In this document: in pieces, positions 1-7,396 of the stretch
Numbering within the stretch: position 1 is the first letter of the stretch
How the letters are laid out: every line of letters begins with the position of its first letter
NCBI GenBank assembly: GCA_046565505.1
Contig: JBKHYJ010000074.1
Span: 246,902 to 310,901 of the forward strand
Direction: 5' to 3'
From: JBKHYJ01 sp046565505
GTDB taxonomy: Bacteria > Acidobacteriota > Blastocatellia > UBA7656
Length of the DNA: 64,000 nt
Notes under the pieces: generated by a model
Told to the model about the DNA's origin: nothing
What the model saw: only the letters and a program-made list of their open reading frames with translations
The model's database searches: none
Translations under genes and position numbers: made by a program

Positions 1-1194
1 TACTAGCCATTTCTCAAAAGCAGAGAAAGTCATGACAGCTTCACCTTCGGAGTCATAATTTCCCCGTTCATCTGGATTCGAGAAGGTTGCTCCAGGAAGG
101 TCTTTTACTTCTTTTGAGAATGTACCAAGCAATGCTTCGATATGTGCACCATAGCGCGCCTTTTTTACAGGTCGCCATTCAAGATCAATGCTGTATTCCT
201 TGCAGGCCCGCCTCAGCATATTTCCACGGAATTCTCCGGCATTATCAGCGTGGATCTTTTTCATTACACCCCAGCAAGGCCAAGGTTTATCGATTCCTCG
301 TTTAGTAAGCCACTTCTCCTTCATCAAGATTGCATGAGAGATACAAAGTCCGACCGACATACTATTTGGTGGGTCTAGCGAAATTAAAAGTCCTACAATC
401 ATTCTACTGTAAACATCTATTGCCACAGTTATCCATGGCCTCCCTATAGAGAGATGAAATTCATCATCAACTAGAATTATATCGAACTTAGTGTGGTCAA
501 TCTGAATTACAGCAAGAGGCCAATCCGCACCTGGGAAATGACCGGGGAATGCGGAGTTTTTTTCAGCCGCTGCTCTTGATCCTACATTTCTTTCACTTTT
601 CTTAATATCAGGCAGGTTTCTTATTCTGTTTCGGATTGTATTTTGGTGAGGTACTTTGAGTTTTGCAGTCTCAAGCTCAGTTTTTATTTCCTCAATAGTT
701 TTCTTTTTTGAAGCTTTTTTCTTTACATAAAGCTCATCTATAGTAGAGCTAACGATCGCTTCGACTTCGGGTGAAAGCCGAATACCACCTTTACCAGCAC
801 TAGATTTTCTTGGAACAATTGCTGAAGTCTTGCCTATTTTCTTAAAACTGGCAATCTTACGGTAAACTGTGGAAATATGCACACCCACTTTCGTTGCTAC
901 TTCATTTACCTTTTCTCTAGTAAGCCGTTGGTCTAGCAGAGGAATGATAATATCAGTCCATTTCTCGCCTTCTTTCCAGGCTTCGTTGCTAAAGGAGTTG
1001 ATATCTTCAATTTTATTATCGTCTTGAGAACGAGACGCAATTGGAACCAAATCTGAAATCTTCAATTCAATACTTTTTCCAGTCTTTTGTTCCTTAGCTA
1101 AGATCTTCTCAAGGCTCAATACATGGGTTATAACGTAACGCTCGCCACCGTATTCTACTGCTGTGCCCTTTTCCACAGTCATAAAAGAACTCAT
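1..1194 (-). CDS. tnsB: TnsB-like DDE transposase, 3' end beyond window
   Basis: This is the catalytic transposase that joins Tn7-like element ends to target DNA. Translation from ATG at 1194 stays open to base 1, giving 398 residues. Helix-turn-helix-like segments lie at about 60-150. The rve/DDE core follows: Asp233 in IDHTKFD, Asp317 in HADNAGEF and Glu353 in YGAHIEALLG, so the last two are separated by 35 residues as in the classic DD35E spacing. The start is supported by an AGGGAGG ribosome site 6 nt upstream, located inside tnsA; the two genes therefore overlap by 86 nt in different frames. The C-terminal domain that would contact TnsC lies outside the window. Codon use is AT-rich and foreign to the neighbourhood. 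Family assignment is secure; closeness to a particular Tn7 or CAST subgroup cannot be judged. Confidence 0.9.
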   Translation of the reverse strand, partial: MSSFMTVEKGTAVEYGGERYVITHVLSLEKILAKEQKTGKSIELKISDLVPIASRSQDDNKIEDINSFSNEAWKEGEKWTDIIIPLLDQRLTREKVNEVATKVGVHISTVYRKIASFKKIGKTSAIVPRKSSAGKGGIRLSPEVEAIVSSTIDELYVKKKASKKKTIEEIKTELETAKLKVPHQNTIRNRIRNLPDIKKSERNVGSRAAAEKNSAFPGHFPGADWPLAVIQIDHTKFDIILVDDEFHLSIGRPWITVAIDVYSRMIVGLLISLDPPNSMSVGLCISHAILMKEKWLTKRGIDKPWPCWGVMKKIHADNAGEFRGNMLRRACKEYSIDLEWRPVKKARYGAHIEALLGTFSKEVKDLPGATFSNPDERGNYDSEGEAVMTFSAFEKWLV

Positions 1195-1873
1195 CGCAAT
1201 CCTCCCTTTCTTCGAATCGCGTAGACCAGATAGGACTACGCATTGTAAGCGGTTGTTCCAAATCAATCCCTACTATAAAATCTGCTACGAGTTGCCAGAG
1301 ATAAGGAATCAATCTTGCTCTTTCCATGGGTTCTTTAGATATCGAAGCTATCAGTGTTGCCGGATCAGTTTCGCCCAGTTCCTCTAAAGCATTAAGTAGC
1401 AGCGTTGTGGAGTTTTCATCGACTGGATACTTTCTAAATTCGATCAGAAAATCTATGTTCCTCAGATAGGTAGTTCGTATTTCCTTTTCAGTAATGATAG
1501 TGAAATCCCATCCTTTCTCTTCAGCATAATGTCTCGCAGCCCGAAACTTAGGTTTCAATTCCGACCACTTCTTGAACAAATCTTCTCTGTACTTGACTTC
1601 TATGAGCAGAGGCTTCCAATCCTTGGTTAGATTTAGATCTTTACTGTAGGTAGCAAGTAGATCCGGGGTATACTCACGCAATTTACTATCTTTATCAGTG
1701 AAACATATTGTCACAGGCTGTTCTTCATGCACTGCGACGTTTCTGTTGAAAATGAGGTGTTTAATACAATCTCGTTCAAGGCTTGATTCATACGCGGTCA
1801 TTTGATTTGAATCGACGCCTGCAACAAGCCCGGTAACACTACAATAGCTCTTAGGAATCTTTCTAACTGGCAT
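1109..1873 (-). CDS. tnsA: TnsA-like endonuclease of Tn7-type transposon
   Basis: TnsA cuts the 5' ends of the element so that, with TnsB, transposition is cut-and-paste. The 254-residue product has the restriction-endonuclease-like core expected of the N-terminal TnsA domain: Glu33 in SLERD, Asp71 in YTPDLL and Glu92/Lys94 in LIEVKYR. The C-terminal half (about 150-254) resembles the TnsA C-terminal DNA/TnsC-binding region in size and position. The ATG at 1873 has a GAGGTGG ribosome site 6-7 nt upstream. It is the first gene inside the element end and is transcribed away from it. The promoter must lie within the repeat block at 1924-2090, so repression by TnsB binding, as known for Tn7, is likely here too. 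Having tnsA separate from tnsB argues against type V-K CAST, which lacks TnsA. Confidence 0.9.
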   Translation of the reverse strand: MPVRKIPKSYCSVTGLVAGVDSNQMTAYESSLERDCIKHLIFNRNVAVHEEQPVTICFTDKDSKLREYTPDLLATYSKDLNLTKDWKPLLIEVKYREDLFKKWSELKPKFRAARHYAEEKGWDFTIITEKEIRTTYLRNIDFLIEFRKYPVDENSTTLLLNALEELGETDPATLIASISKEPMERARLIPYLWQLVADFIVGIDLEQPLTMRSPIWSTRFEEREDCDEFFYDCGKGHSSRIRWRALRYNPCIEP

Positions 1874-1923
1874 TATCCACCTCGGATTATTAACATTTAC
1901 TTAACATGGAAGGATTCCAAATC

Positions 1924-2090
1924 ATTCGCAAGGAGTATTGTAAATTTCCAACCTTGTCGCAAGGAGTTTTGTACATATTCGCAAGGAGTTTTGTGAAAAA
2001 AGCGTGATTTTACCCCTATTATTCGCAAGAAGTTTTGTAATTAGGACTAATTACAAAAGTCATTGCGAATATACAAAACTCCCTGCGAAT
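1924..2090. repeat. Six 20-bp putative TnsB-binding repeats
   Basis: Consensus ATTCGCAAGGAGTTTTGTAA. Forward copies lie at 1924-1943, 1955-1974, 1977-1996 and 2021-2040; inverted copies lie at 2051-2070 and 2071-2090. The fourth and fifth copies face each other around TTAGGACTAA and make a perfect 12-bp inverted repeat (2033-2044 with 2047-2058). The two inverted copies lie next to the element terminus, as end-binding sites should. The four forward copies sit over the tnsA upstream region and point the other way. That they bind TnsB is inferred from position and repetition. Confidence 0.85.
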
Positions 2091-2256
2091 AATCACAAGA
2101 GTGGGCGAACGCAAGAAGGTTCGCTAGCGCGCCTGTGGGGCCGGCCGCGGGGCTTCAGAAGGGCCGCGATAGAAATCTGTTGCGTTCACAAATGAATTCC
2201 GGTAGTCTGGTGCCGCCCTGCCCCTTGAGCAGATGTAAGCCCCCGAGGGTGTAGCC

Positions 2257-2397
2257 ATGTTCGTGCAAGTGGTCGTCGTTATTCTGGTTTGCTTCATCGC
2301 GTCATCGCTCGCTTTAATCATCGCCGGTGTCTCCTTGTCCGTCTTTGCCAAATTCTTGAAGCGCGCCGATGCCCCGCATGAGAGGCAGCGGCTGTAG
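2257..2397 (+). CDS. Small putative membrane protein, 46 aa
   Basis: An ATG-initiated reading frame of 46 codons has a long hydrophobic stretch at about residues 3-33 and a basic/polar tail (FLKRADAPHERQRL), as in a single-pass membrane peptide with its C terminus inside. GAGGG lies about 8 nt before the start. A 6-bp GC hairpin (2400-2405 with 2420-2425) follows the stop directly. I recognise no family. It is the first gene outside the transposon and could be a partly orphaned host gene. Real expression is uncertain. Confidence 0.4.
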   Translation: MFVQVVVVILVCFIASSLALIIAGVSLSVFAKFLKRADAPHERQRL

Positions 2398-2455
2398 TCG
2401 GCCGGCGTCGATTTTCATACCGGCCAGCCCCGTCAACACACAGCCCGCCTGCGGA

Positions 2456-2484
2456 TTGCAAAGTCAGCTTGCGAACAATACAAT
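2456..2484 (+). promoter_or_regulatory. Sigma-70-like promoter for the DinB-like gene
   Basis: TTGCAA (2456-2461) and TACAAT (2479-2484) are separated by 17 nt. Transcription would begin near 2491, giving about a 100-nt leader before the gene at 2595. Found by eye. Confidence 0.5.
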
Positions 2485-2594
2485 CTGGCGCGCGGCCCTT
2501 TTTTGTGCGCCGGCTGCGCCGCCCTCCTGCGACCGATAGCTGGGCGGGCGAAGCCGGGCCCTTGTCATGAAATCAGAAACATTACAGGAGGAAT

Positions 2595-3125
2595 ATGGAA
2601 ACCACGAAGGCCCTCGACGGAGTCGCGCTCGAAGGATTGAGGACGAAGATCACCAACGTCCTGCCCTCGCAGATAAGGTCATGCGTCGAACAACTGAGCG
2701 AAGAGCAAATATGGTGGAGGCCCAACGAGCAGGCGAACTCGGTCGGCAACCTCGTGCTGCACATATCAGGCTCTATGCGATATTACCTCTCTCACTGCGT
2801 CGGCGGCCTTGAGTATGTGCGCGACAGGGACGCCGAGTTTGCCGAGCGCGACCCGGTTCCCAAAGATCAACTGCTCGCCCTTTTCGACGAGACTATCAGG
2901 CAGGCGTCGGAAGTCTTAGGCTCATTTGACACGTCGCGCTTTTTGGAGCCGACCGACCAGCCCGGCTACCATAACACTGTGTTCGACCGGATTTTGGGCG
3001 TCGCCCTTCATCTCGCCGTCCACCTCGGGCAGATAGTTTACGTGACTAAGATGCTGCAAGAGGGCGCGGTAGACGAGCTTTGGATTCGCGCGCACAGGGG
3101 CGGGTCGCTTCCCGGCGGCAGGTAG
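2595..3125 (+). CDS. DinB-like (DUF1572-type) four-helix-bundle protein
   Basis: The 176-residue product matches the DinB/YfiT-like superfamily, whose members are metal-binding four-helix bundles often acting as thiol-dependent transferases or of unknown function. The pattern is LSEEQIWWRPNEQANSVGNLVLHISG near residues 36-61, with the family's conserved N-NSVGNLV-H element (His57), and AVHLGQIVY near 141, where a second His (about 136/140) would complete the metal site. AGGAGG lies 6 nt upstream of ATG 2595. A flavoprotein gene follows 26 nt after the stop. Substrate is unknown; a second, different DinB-type protein lies at 59149-59979. Confidence 0.75.
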   Translation: METTKALDGVALEGLRTKITNVLPSQIRSCVEQLSEEQIWWRPNEQANSVGNLVLHISGSMRYYLSHCVGGLEYVRDRDAEFAERDPVPKDQLLALFDETIRQASEVLGSFDTSRFLEPTDQPGYHNTVFDRILGVALHLAVHLGQIVYVTKMLQEGAVDELWIRAHRGGSLPGGR

Positions 3126-3151
3126 ATTCTCCGGCCGGCCTCAAAACCATA

Positions 3152-4756
3152 ATGTCAAACTCATACGACGCAATTGTAATCGGCGGGGGCCACAATGGAT
3201 TAATAACGGCCGCCTACCTCGCGCGCGCGGGCCTCAGCGTACTGGTGTTAGAGCGCCGCGAGGTCATAGGGGGCGCGTGCGTGACAGAAGAAGTATGGCC
3301 GGGCTATCGCGTCTCGACGCTCTCCTACCTTTGCAGCTTACTTCAACCGAGGATCATCCGCGAGCTTGAGCTTGAGCGATTCGGTTTCCACCTGTACCCG
3401 AAGGACCCCGCCTTCTTCACCGCCTTCCCGGACGGCCGCCACCTGTTCTTCTGGCAGGATATGGCGGCCACCTGCCGCGAGCTTGAGAAGTTTTCAAAGC
3501 GCGACGCCGCACTTTACCCGGACTACGAGCGCCGGCTTGCGCGCCTCGGCGATTGGGTCGAAAGCCTGCTCCTGACCACGCCGCCGAACATCGTCCGCCG
3601 CAGGCTTGGTGATTTGATCGGCCTGGGGCGGCTGGGCTTAGAGGCCATGCGATTCGGCGACCCCGACGTCGTTCATCTCGTGAAGATCATGACTCAGAGC
3701 GTGCGCGCGTACCTCGACGAGCGATTCGAGTCTGAGGAGATAAAAGCGACGCTAGCCACAGACGGGGTGATCGGGACGAACGGGGGCCCCTCGACGCCCG
3801 GGACCGCCTACATAATGCTGCATCATGTCATGGGCGGCGCGACAGGAGTACGCGGCCTGTGGGGGTTCGTCCGCGGGGGCATGGGCGCGATAAGCGAGGC
3901 GGTCGCGCGCTCCGCCCAATCCCGGGGCGCCGCGATAAAGGTAAATGCGGCCGTAGCGCGCATACTCGTCCGTAATGGTCGGGCGTATGGGGTCGCGCTC
4001 GCCAGCGGCGAAGAGGTCCACGCCCGGGCGGTCGTATCTAACGCCGACCCGAAGGTGACCTTCTTGAATCTTATCGACCCGGGTGATATCGACGAAGACT
4101 TCCGCCGCGGCATTGACGGGACGCGAATGCACGGCTGCTCCTTCAAGATCAACCTCGCGCTGGACCGCCTGCCGGACTTCAAAGCATACCCCGGATCAGG
4201 ACTCGGGCCGCAGCATAAGGCGACCATGCACATCTGCCCATCGATGGATTACGTGGACCGCGGGTGGGAAGACGCGAAGGCCGGCCGCGCCTCGGACCGA
4301 CCGCTGCTGGAAATCACGATACCTACGGCTTACGACGATTCCATCGCGCCGCCCGGCAAGCACATCATGTGCATCTTCGCGCAGTACGCGCCCTACGCGC
4401 TGCGCGATGGCGACTGGGATTCAATGAAGGAATCCTTCGCCGACCGCTGCATCGACACGCTGGCGGAATACGCCCCTAACATCCATGACTCGATCACTCA
4501 CCGCCAGGTGATTTCGCCACTCGACCTCGAACGGGACTACTCGCTCACGGGCGGCAACATCTTCCACGGGGACATGACGCTGGACCAGTTATTCTTCATG
4601 CGTCCGGTCGCCGGGTGGGCCAGGTATCGCACCCCCATCGATGGCCTCTACCTGTGCGGCTCGGGGACGCACCCGGGCGGCGGCGTCATGGGCGCGTCGG
4701 GATTCAACGCCGCCCGCGAAATGCTCATCGACTGGCGTGGTCGAAGGCTGGGTTAA
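3152..4756 (+). CDS. FAD-dependent oxidoreductase, phytoene desaturase/PYROXD2-like
   Basis: The 534-residue protein starts with the Rossmann FAD-binding motif DAIVIGGGHNGLITAAYLA directly after the start and carries the second dinucleotide-site element VLERREVIGGAC about 25 residues later. The C terminus has the typical flavin-contact segment GLYLCGSGTHPGGGVMGASG. This is the COG1233 layout (carotenoid desaturases, retinol saturase, PYROXD2). No carotenoid genes are nearby, so a carotenoid role is not supported; PYROXD2-like proteins of unknown substrate are the closer pattern. ATG 3152 is chosen because it sits just before the Rossmann motif; the frame is open upstream to about 3080, but that would overlap the DinB gene and add 24 unmatched residues. 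Probably co-transcribed with the DinB gene. Confidence 0.8.
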   Translation: MSNSYDAIVIGGGHNGLITAAYLARAGLSVLVLERREVIGGACVTEEVWPGYRVSTLSYLCSLLQPRIIRELELERFGFHLYPKDPAFFTAFPDGRHLFFWQDMAATCRELEKFSKRDAALYPDYERRLARLGDWVESLLLTTPPNIVRRRLGDLIGLGRLGLEAMRFGDPDVVHLVKIMTQSVRAYLDERFESEEIKATLATDGVIGTNGGPSTPGTAYIMLHHVMGGATGVRGLWGFVRGGMGAISEAVARSAQSRGAAIKVNAAVARILVRNGRAYGVALASGEEVHARAVVSNADPKVTFLNLIDPGDIDEDFRRGIDGTRMHGCSFKINLALDRLPDFKAYPGSGLGPQHKATMHICPSMDYVDRGWEDAKAGRASDRPLLEITIPTAYDDSIAPPGKHIMCIFAQYAPYALRDGDWDSMKESFADRCIDTLAEYAPNIHDSITHRQVISPLDLERDYSLTGGNIFHGDMTLDQLFFMRPVAGWARYRTPIDGLYLCGSGTHPGGGVMGASGFNAAREMLIDWRGRRLG

Positions 4757-4962
4757 ACACGCGCGGCCCCGCCACCTCCCGGTTACGCAGCGTCTACGGG
4801 CGAACGCGCGCGCTAACGAAATAAAACGCTGACCGAGCCGGGCCTAACTTTCTTGCATTATCGGCAGGTCGGTCCGCGTCTATCAGTTGCGGGAGATTAC
4901 TGATTGCAAGCTCCACGCAACGGCCCAACTCCTAAAATCCAAATTCTAAAAGGAGAATACTC

Positions 4963-5346
4963 ATGAAGAGAATACTCATTGTTCTGCTGTCACTCATGCT
5001 TGTGAGTAGCGCGTCCGCGTCCCAGGACGGCAAGGGGGGGACCGCGACCAAGCCCAGGGCCGGCAAGGCCGCGCCCGTTGACTGCACGGCTGTCGACGAC
5101 GCGACCATTACGGCCGGCGTTAAGGATAAGCTGTCGCATACGGCCTCACTTAAGGACGCTACGATCAACGTGGACACCAAAGCCGGTGTCGTCACCCTCA
5201 CGGGGATGGTGAAGATGGGGCGGAACAAAGGGCTTGCCACCCTACAGGCGAAGCGAGTCGCCTGCGTTAAGAAGGTAGATAATCAACTCAGCGTCGAGCA
5301 CGGTAAAGATAAGCCAGCGAAGAATAACAATCCCAAAATGAATTGA
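4963..5346 (+). CDS. Exported BON-domain protein
   Basis: The 127-residue product begins with a signal peptide (MKRILIVLLSLMLVSSASAS, cleavage near 20). A Lys/Gly-rich linker follows, then one BON domain (about 45-112) with the typical D-ATI-V---L ... INVDTKAGVVTLTGMV pattern. BON domains, as in OsmY, are periplasmic modules thought to bind phospholipid or envelope surfaces. The C terminus is basic and Asn-rich. AAAGGAG stands 9 nt before the ATG. The gene is alone, with 206 bp in front of it and paired hairpins behind it, so it probably has its own promoter, which I could not identify. Confidence 0.82.
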   Translation: MKRILIVLLSLMLVSSASASQDGKGGTATKPRAGKAAPVDCTAVDDATITAGVKDKLSHTASLKDATINVDTKAGVVTLTGMVKMGRNKGLATLQAKRVACVKKVDNQLSVEHGKDKPAKNNNPKMN

Positions 5347-5389
5347 CCGGCAGCGCATCCGAAATAAAACTTACCGCGTAGGAGGAAGG

Positions 5390-5420
5390 TGGGCGGGGAG
5401 GCATTCGACCTCCCCGCCCA
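5390..5420. terminator. 12-bp hairpin downstream of BON gene
   Basis: TGGGCGGGGAGG (5390-5401) pairs perfectly with CCTCCCCGCCCA (5409-5420) around a 7-nt loop. There is no long T tract, but it sits 44 nt after the BON stop and between convergent genes. Confidence 0.65.
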
Positions 5421-5489
5421 TTCATTTGCGGGGGAACGCAAAGCCTTTGGCGGGCCGCACGGACTCACCGGGTCGCCCCGGAGGCCCGC

Positions 5490-5520
5490 CTTGAAACAGG
5501 CTCCCTGAGCCTGTTTCAAG
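5490..5520. terminator. 14-bp hairpin between convergent genes
   Basis: CTTGAAACAGGCTC (5490-5503) pairs perfectly with GAGCCTGTTTCAAG (5507-5520) around a 3-nt loop. It lies 14 nt beyond the end of the minus-strand DUF885 gene, so it could terminate either strand. Confidence 0.65.
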
Positions 5521-5533
5521 GGGCGAACGCGAA

Positions 5534-7396
5534 TCATTCTAACAGCTTGCCCTTGTCGCCGGGCATCAGTATTTGCCTGTGCACCCAGATAGGGGCGTTC
5601 CCGTTTGAGAGCAGCCTGTCGTGAAATTCCTGGAGCGAGAATTCGTCCTTCCGATACCGCTTATAATCGTCCCGCAGCTTCAGTATGGCGAGCTTCCCGA
5701 CAGTGTAGACGAGATAAGTGGGGTCGAACGTGCCGCGCTCCGCCTCTATCCGCGAGGGCGTCTCGCCCATGTAAGCGTTCTCCATGAAGAATCGCGTGGC
5801 TTGATCGACCGTCATGCCTTCCGTGTGCTCGCGTATGCCGACGACGAAGCGGCACAGCCTGAGCAAGGCGTCGGCGAGCTGGCCCATCCTGATCTTCGGG
5901 TCGCCCTCGTGGAACCCCTCTTCGATCATCATCTGCTCAGTGTAGTGCGCCCACCCTTCGACGAAGCTCCCGGGCGCGAAGGCCCACGACTTACGCACGG
6001 GCGAATTCACCTGCTTCAGGAATGCGCCCTGCACGTAATGTCCCGGGTACGCTTCATGAATGGAGGTGGTCCAGAGCTGCGCGTAATTGATCGACCCCAG
6101 GTATTCCTCCTTTTGCTTCTCGCTCCACTTAGGGTCAACGTCTGTGATCAAGTACCTCGCGGGCTGCGGGCGACTTTCGAGCGGGCCCGGCGTCCACATG
6201 CTCGCCGTCGACCACCGCATGAAATCCGGCGTCGCGGCGACGACCGGGCGCGCGTCCGAAGGCAGGGTCACTATCTTCTTTTCGCCGATGAAGCGCACAA
6301 GCTCGTCTAGCTGCTTGCGGGCCTCCTCGACCAGGGTGCCCGCCTTCGGGTGGTCGGCCTGTATGTCGGCCCAGACCGCCATCGGGTCCCGGCGCGGGTC
6401 AATCTGCGAGGCGACCTTTCGGAACGCTTCCTGCGTCTTGGCAAGCTCGCGGTTGGCGATACCCAGCAGCACGTCAACCGGGATGTCTATGCCCTCGTCA
6501 TACTTGAGCTTCGCCTCGTAATTCGCTTTGCCTATCGCGAAGGTCACCGATGGGTCAGGCTTCGTCTGCTCCAGGTACTTTATGTATCTCGCAACGGAGT
6601 CGGCGGCCACCCTGGTCGATTTCTTGAACTCGGCCTGGAGCTTTCCGTCCTTGACCCCTGCGAACGCCTTCGGCAGGTCGTTCTGGATGAACCCGAGCGT
6701 GCCCTTGAAGCTTTCGAGCGCGACCTTCAGGTAAACGGCCGGCACGCTGCTCACGTTCTCGCGGGCGGAGTCGAGCAGGCGCGGGACCTGTTTCTCCTTT
6801 GAGATGACGTGGCGAATGCGCGAATCCGCGGGCGCGTATTCTATCGTGGCGATTTGCAGGAGGCCGTTGGAAATGACGTCGTTATAAATTTGCGGGCTGC
6901 GCTGGTAGCTCCTTATCTGCTCAAGCTCCAGCAGCCGCGAGTTCATGTTCGAGGCGAGTATCTGGTAGTCGAATATCTCCGACAGCGCCAGCTGCAACGG
7001 GGGCACCTTTTCGAGCCGCGACTGGAATTTCTTTATGGCGGCGACTTCATTGGCGATGGCAGAGCCGCTGTAATCTTCGAGCCGGCCGTCCCATGCGTGT
7101 ATGCCGCTGGCGGCGGCGATGTTCGGGTGGCGCGCGTACAGGTCCTCGATGTATTCACCAACGAGCCTGGGAAATTCGGACGCCGCCAGCGCGCTTTTGT
7201 CTTCGGTCTTTTGCATCGGTCGTGAGAGGGTGGAGGGGGTCAGGCAAAAGGCGAATAGCAAAATGTATGACAACCCCGCCCGCATGCCGGGCCGGAAGAC
7301 CCGAGGCGCAGGGCCTGCCGGCGACTGTTTAATGCCTCTGATTTTCGCCTCGCGCCGCACCATGCGGGGCGCTGCCTTCTCTATCATTGCCTTCAT
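5534..7396 (-). CDS. DUF885 family exported metallopeptidase-like protein
   Basis: DUF885 proteins are putative zinc carboxypeptidases, often exported. The signature HEAYPGHY is present near residue 450, followed by the FVEGWAHYTEQMM element that supplies the distal glutamate. The full family length is present. A hydrophobic segment (GLSYILLFAFCLTP) follows an unusually long basic N terminus, so the real start may be Met38 (MRAGLSYIL), which would give a normal signal peptide. From the first ATG (7394-7396) the gene begins at the base after the proC stop, so it is almost certainly co-transcribed and possibly coupled with proC. A GGAG lies within the last proC codons. Physiological substrate is unknown. 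Confidence 0.85.
   Translation of the reverse strand: MKAMIEKAAPRMVRREAKIRGIKQSPAGPAPRVFRPGMRAGLSYILLFAFCLTPSTLSRPMQKTEDKSALAASEFPRLVGEYIEDLYARHPNIAAASGIHAWDGRLEDYSGSAIANEVAAIKKFQSRLEKVPPLQLALSEIFDYQILASNMNSRLLELEQIRSYQRSPQIYNDVISNGLLQIATIEYAPADSRIRHVISKEKQVPRLLDSARENVSSVPAVYLKVALESFKGTLGFIQNDLPKAFAGVKDGKLQAEFKKSTRVAADSVARYIKYLEQTKPDPSVTFAIGKANYEAKLKYDEGIDIPVDVLLGIANRELAKTQEAFRKVASQIDPRRDPMAVWADIQADHPKAGTLVEEARKQLDELVRFIGEKKIVTLPSDARPVVAATPDFMRWSTASMWTPGPLESRPQPARYLITDVDPKWSEKQKEEYLGSINYAQLWTTSIHEAYPGHYVQGAFLKQVNSPVRKSWAFAPGSFVEGWAHYTEQMMIEEGFHEGDPKIRMGQLADALLRLCRFVVGIREHTEGMTVDQATRFFMENAYMGETPSRIEAERGTFDPTYLVYTVGKLAILKLRDDYKRYRKDEFSLQEFHDRLLSNGNAPIWVHRQILMPGDKGKLLE

Larger units (their letters stand above)
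1..2097. mobile_element. Tn7-like transposon, tnsA-proximal (right) end, truncated by window edge
   Basis: The segment is clearly richer in A and T than everything to its right. It carries tnsA and tnsB reading inward from a repeat-rich end, which is the Tn7 arrangement at the right end. The repeat block at 1924-2090 is followed by ACA at 2095-2097; read outward-in on the minus strand the element starts TGTGATT, matching the TGT...ACA termini of Tn7-like elements. TnsC, a target selector (TniQ/TnsD) and any cargo or CRISPR guide system would lie left of base 1 and cannot be judged. The exact boundary is inferred, because the other end and the 5-bp target duplication (expected AGAGT if the end is 2097) are not visible. 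Confidence 0.82.

Noticed and set aside
1924..2097. CRISPR array
   Set aside because: The 20-bp repeats have irregular gaps of 0-24 bp, occur in both orientations and end at a transposon tip, unlike a CRISPR with constant spacers.
2098..2594. tRNA, SRP RNA or tmRNA as the Tn7-like target
   Set aside because: I found no cloverleaf, GGTTCGAATCC-like arm or SRP Alu/GGAAG element by eye. A covariance search would be decisive.
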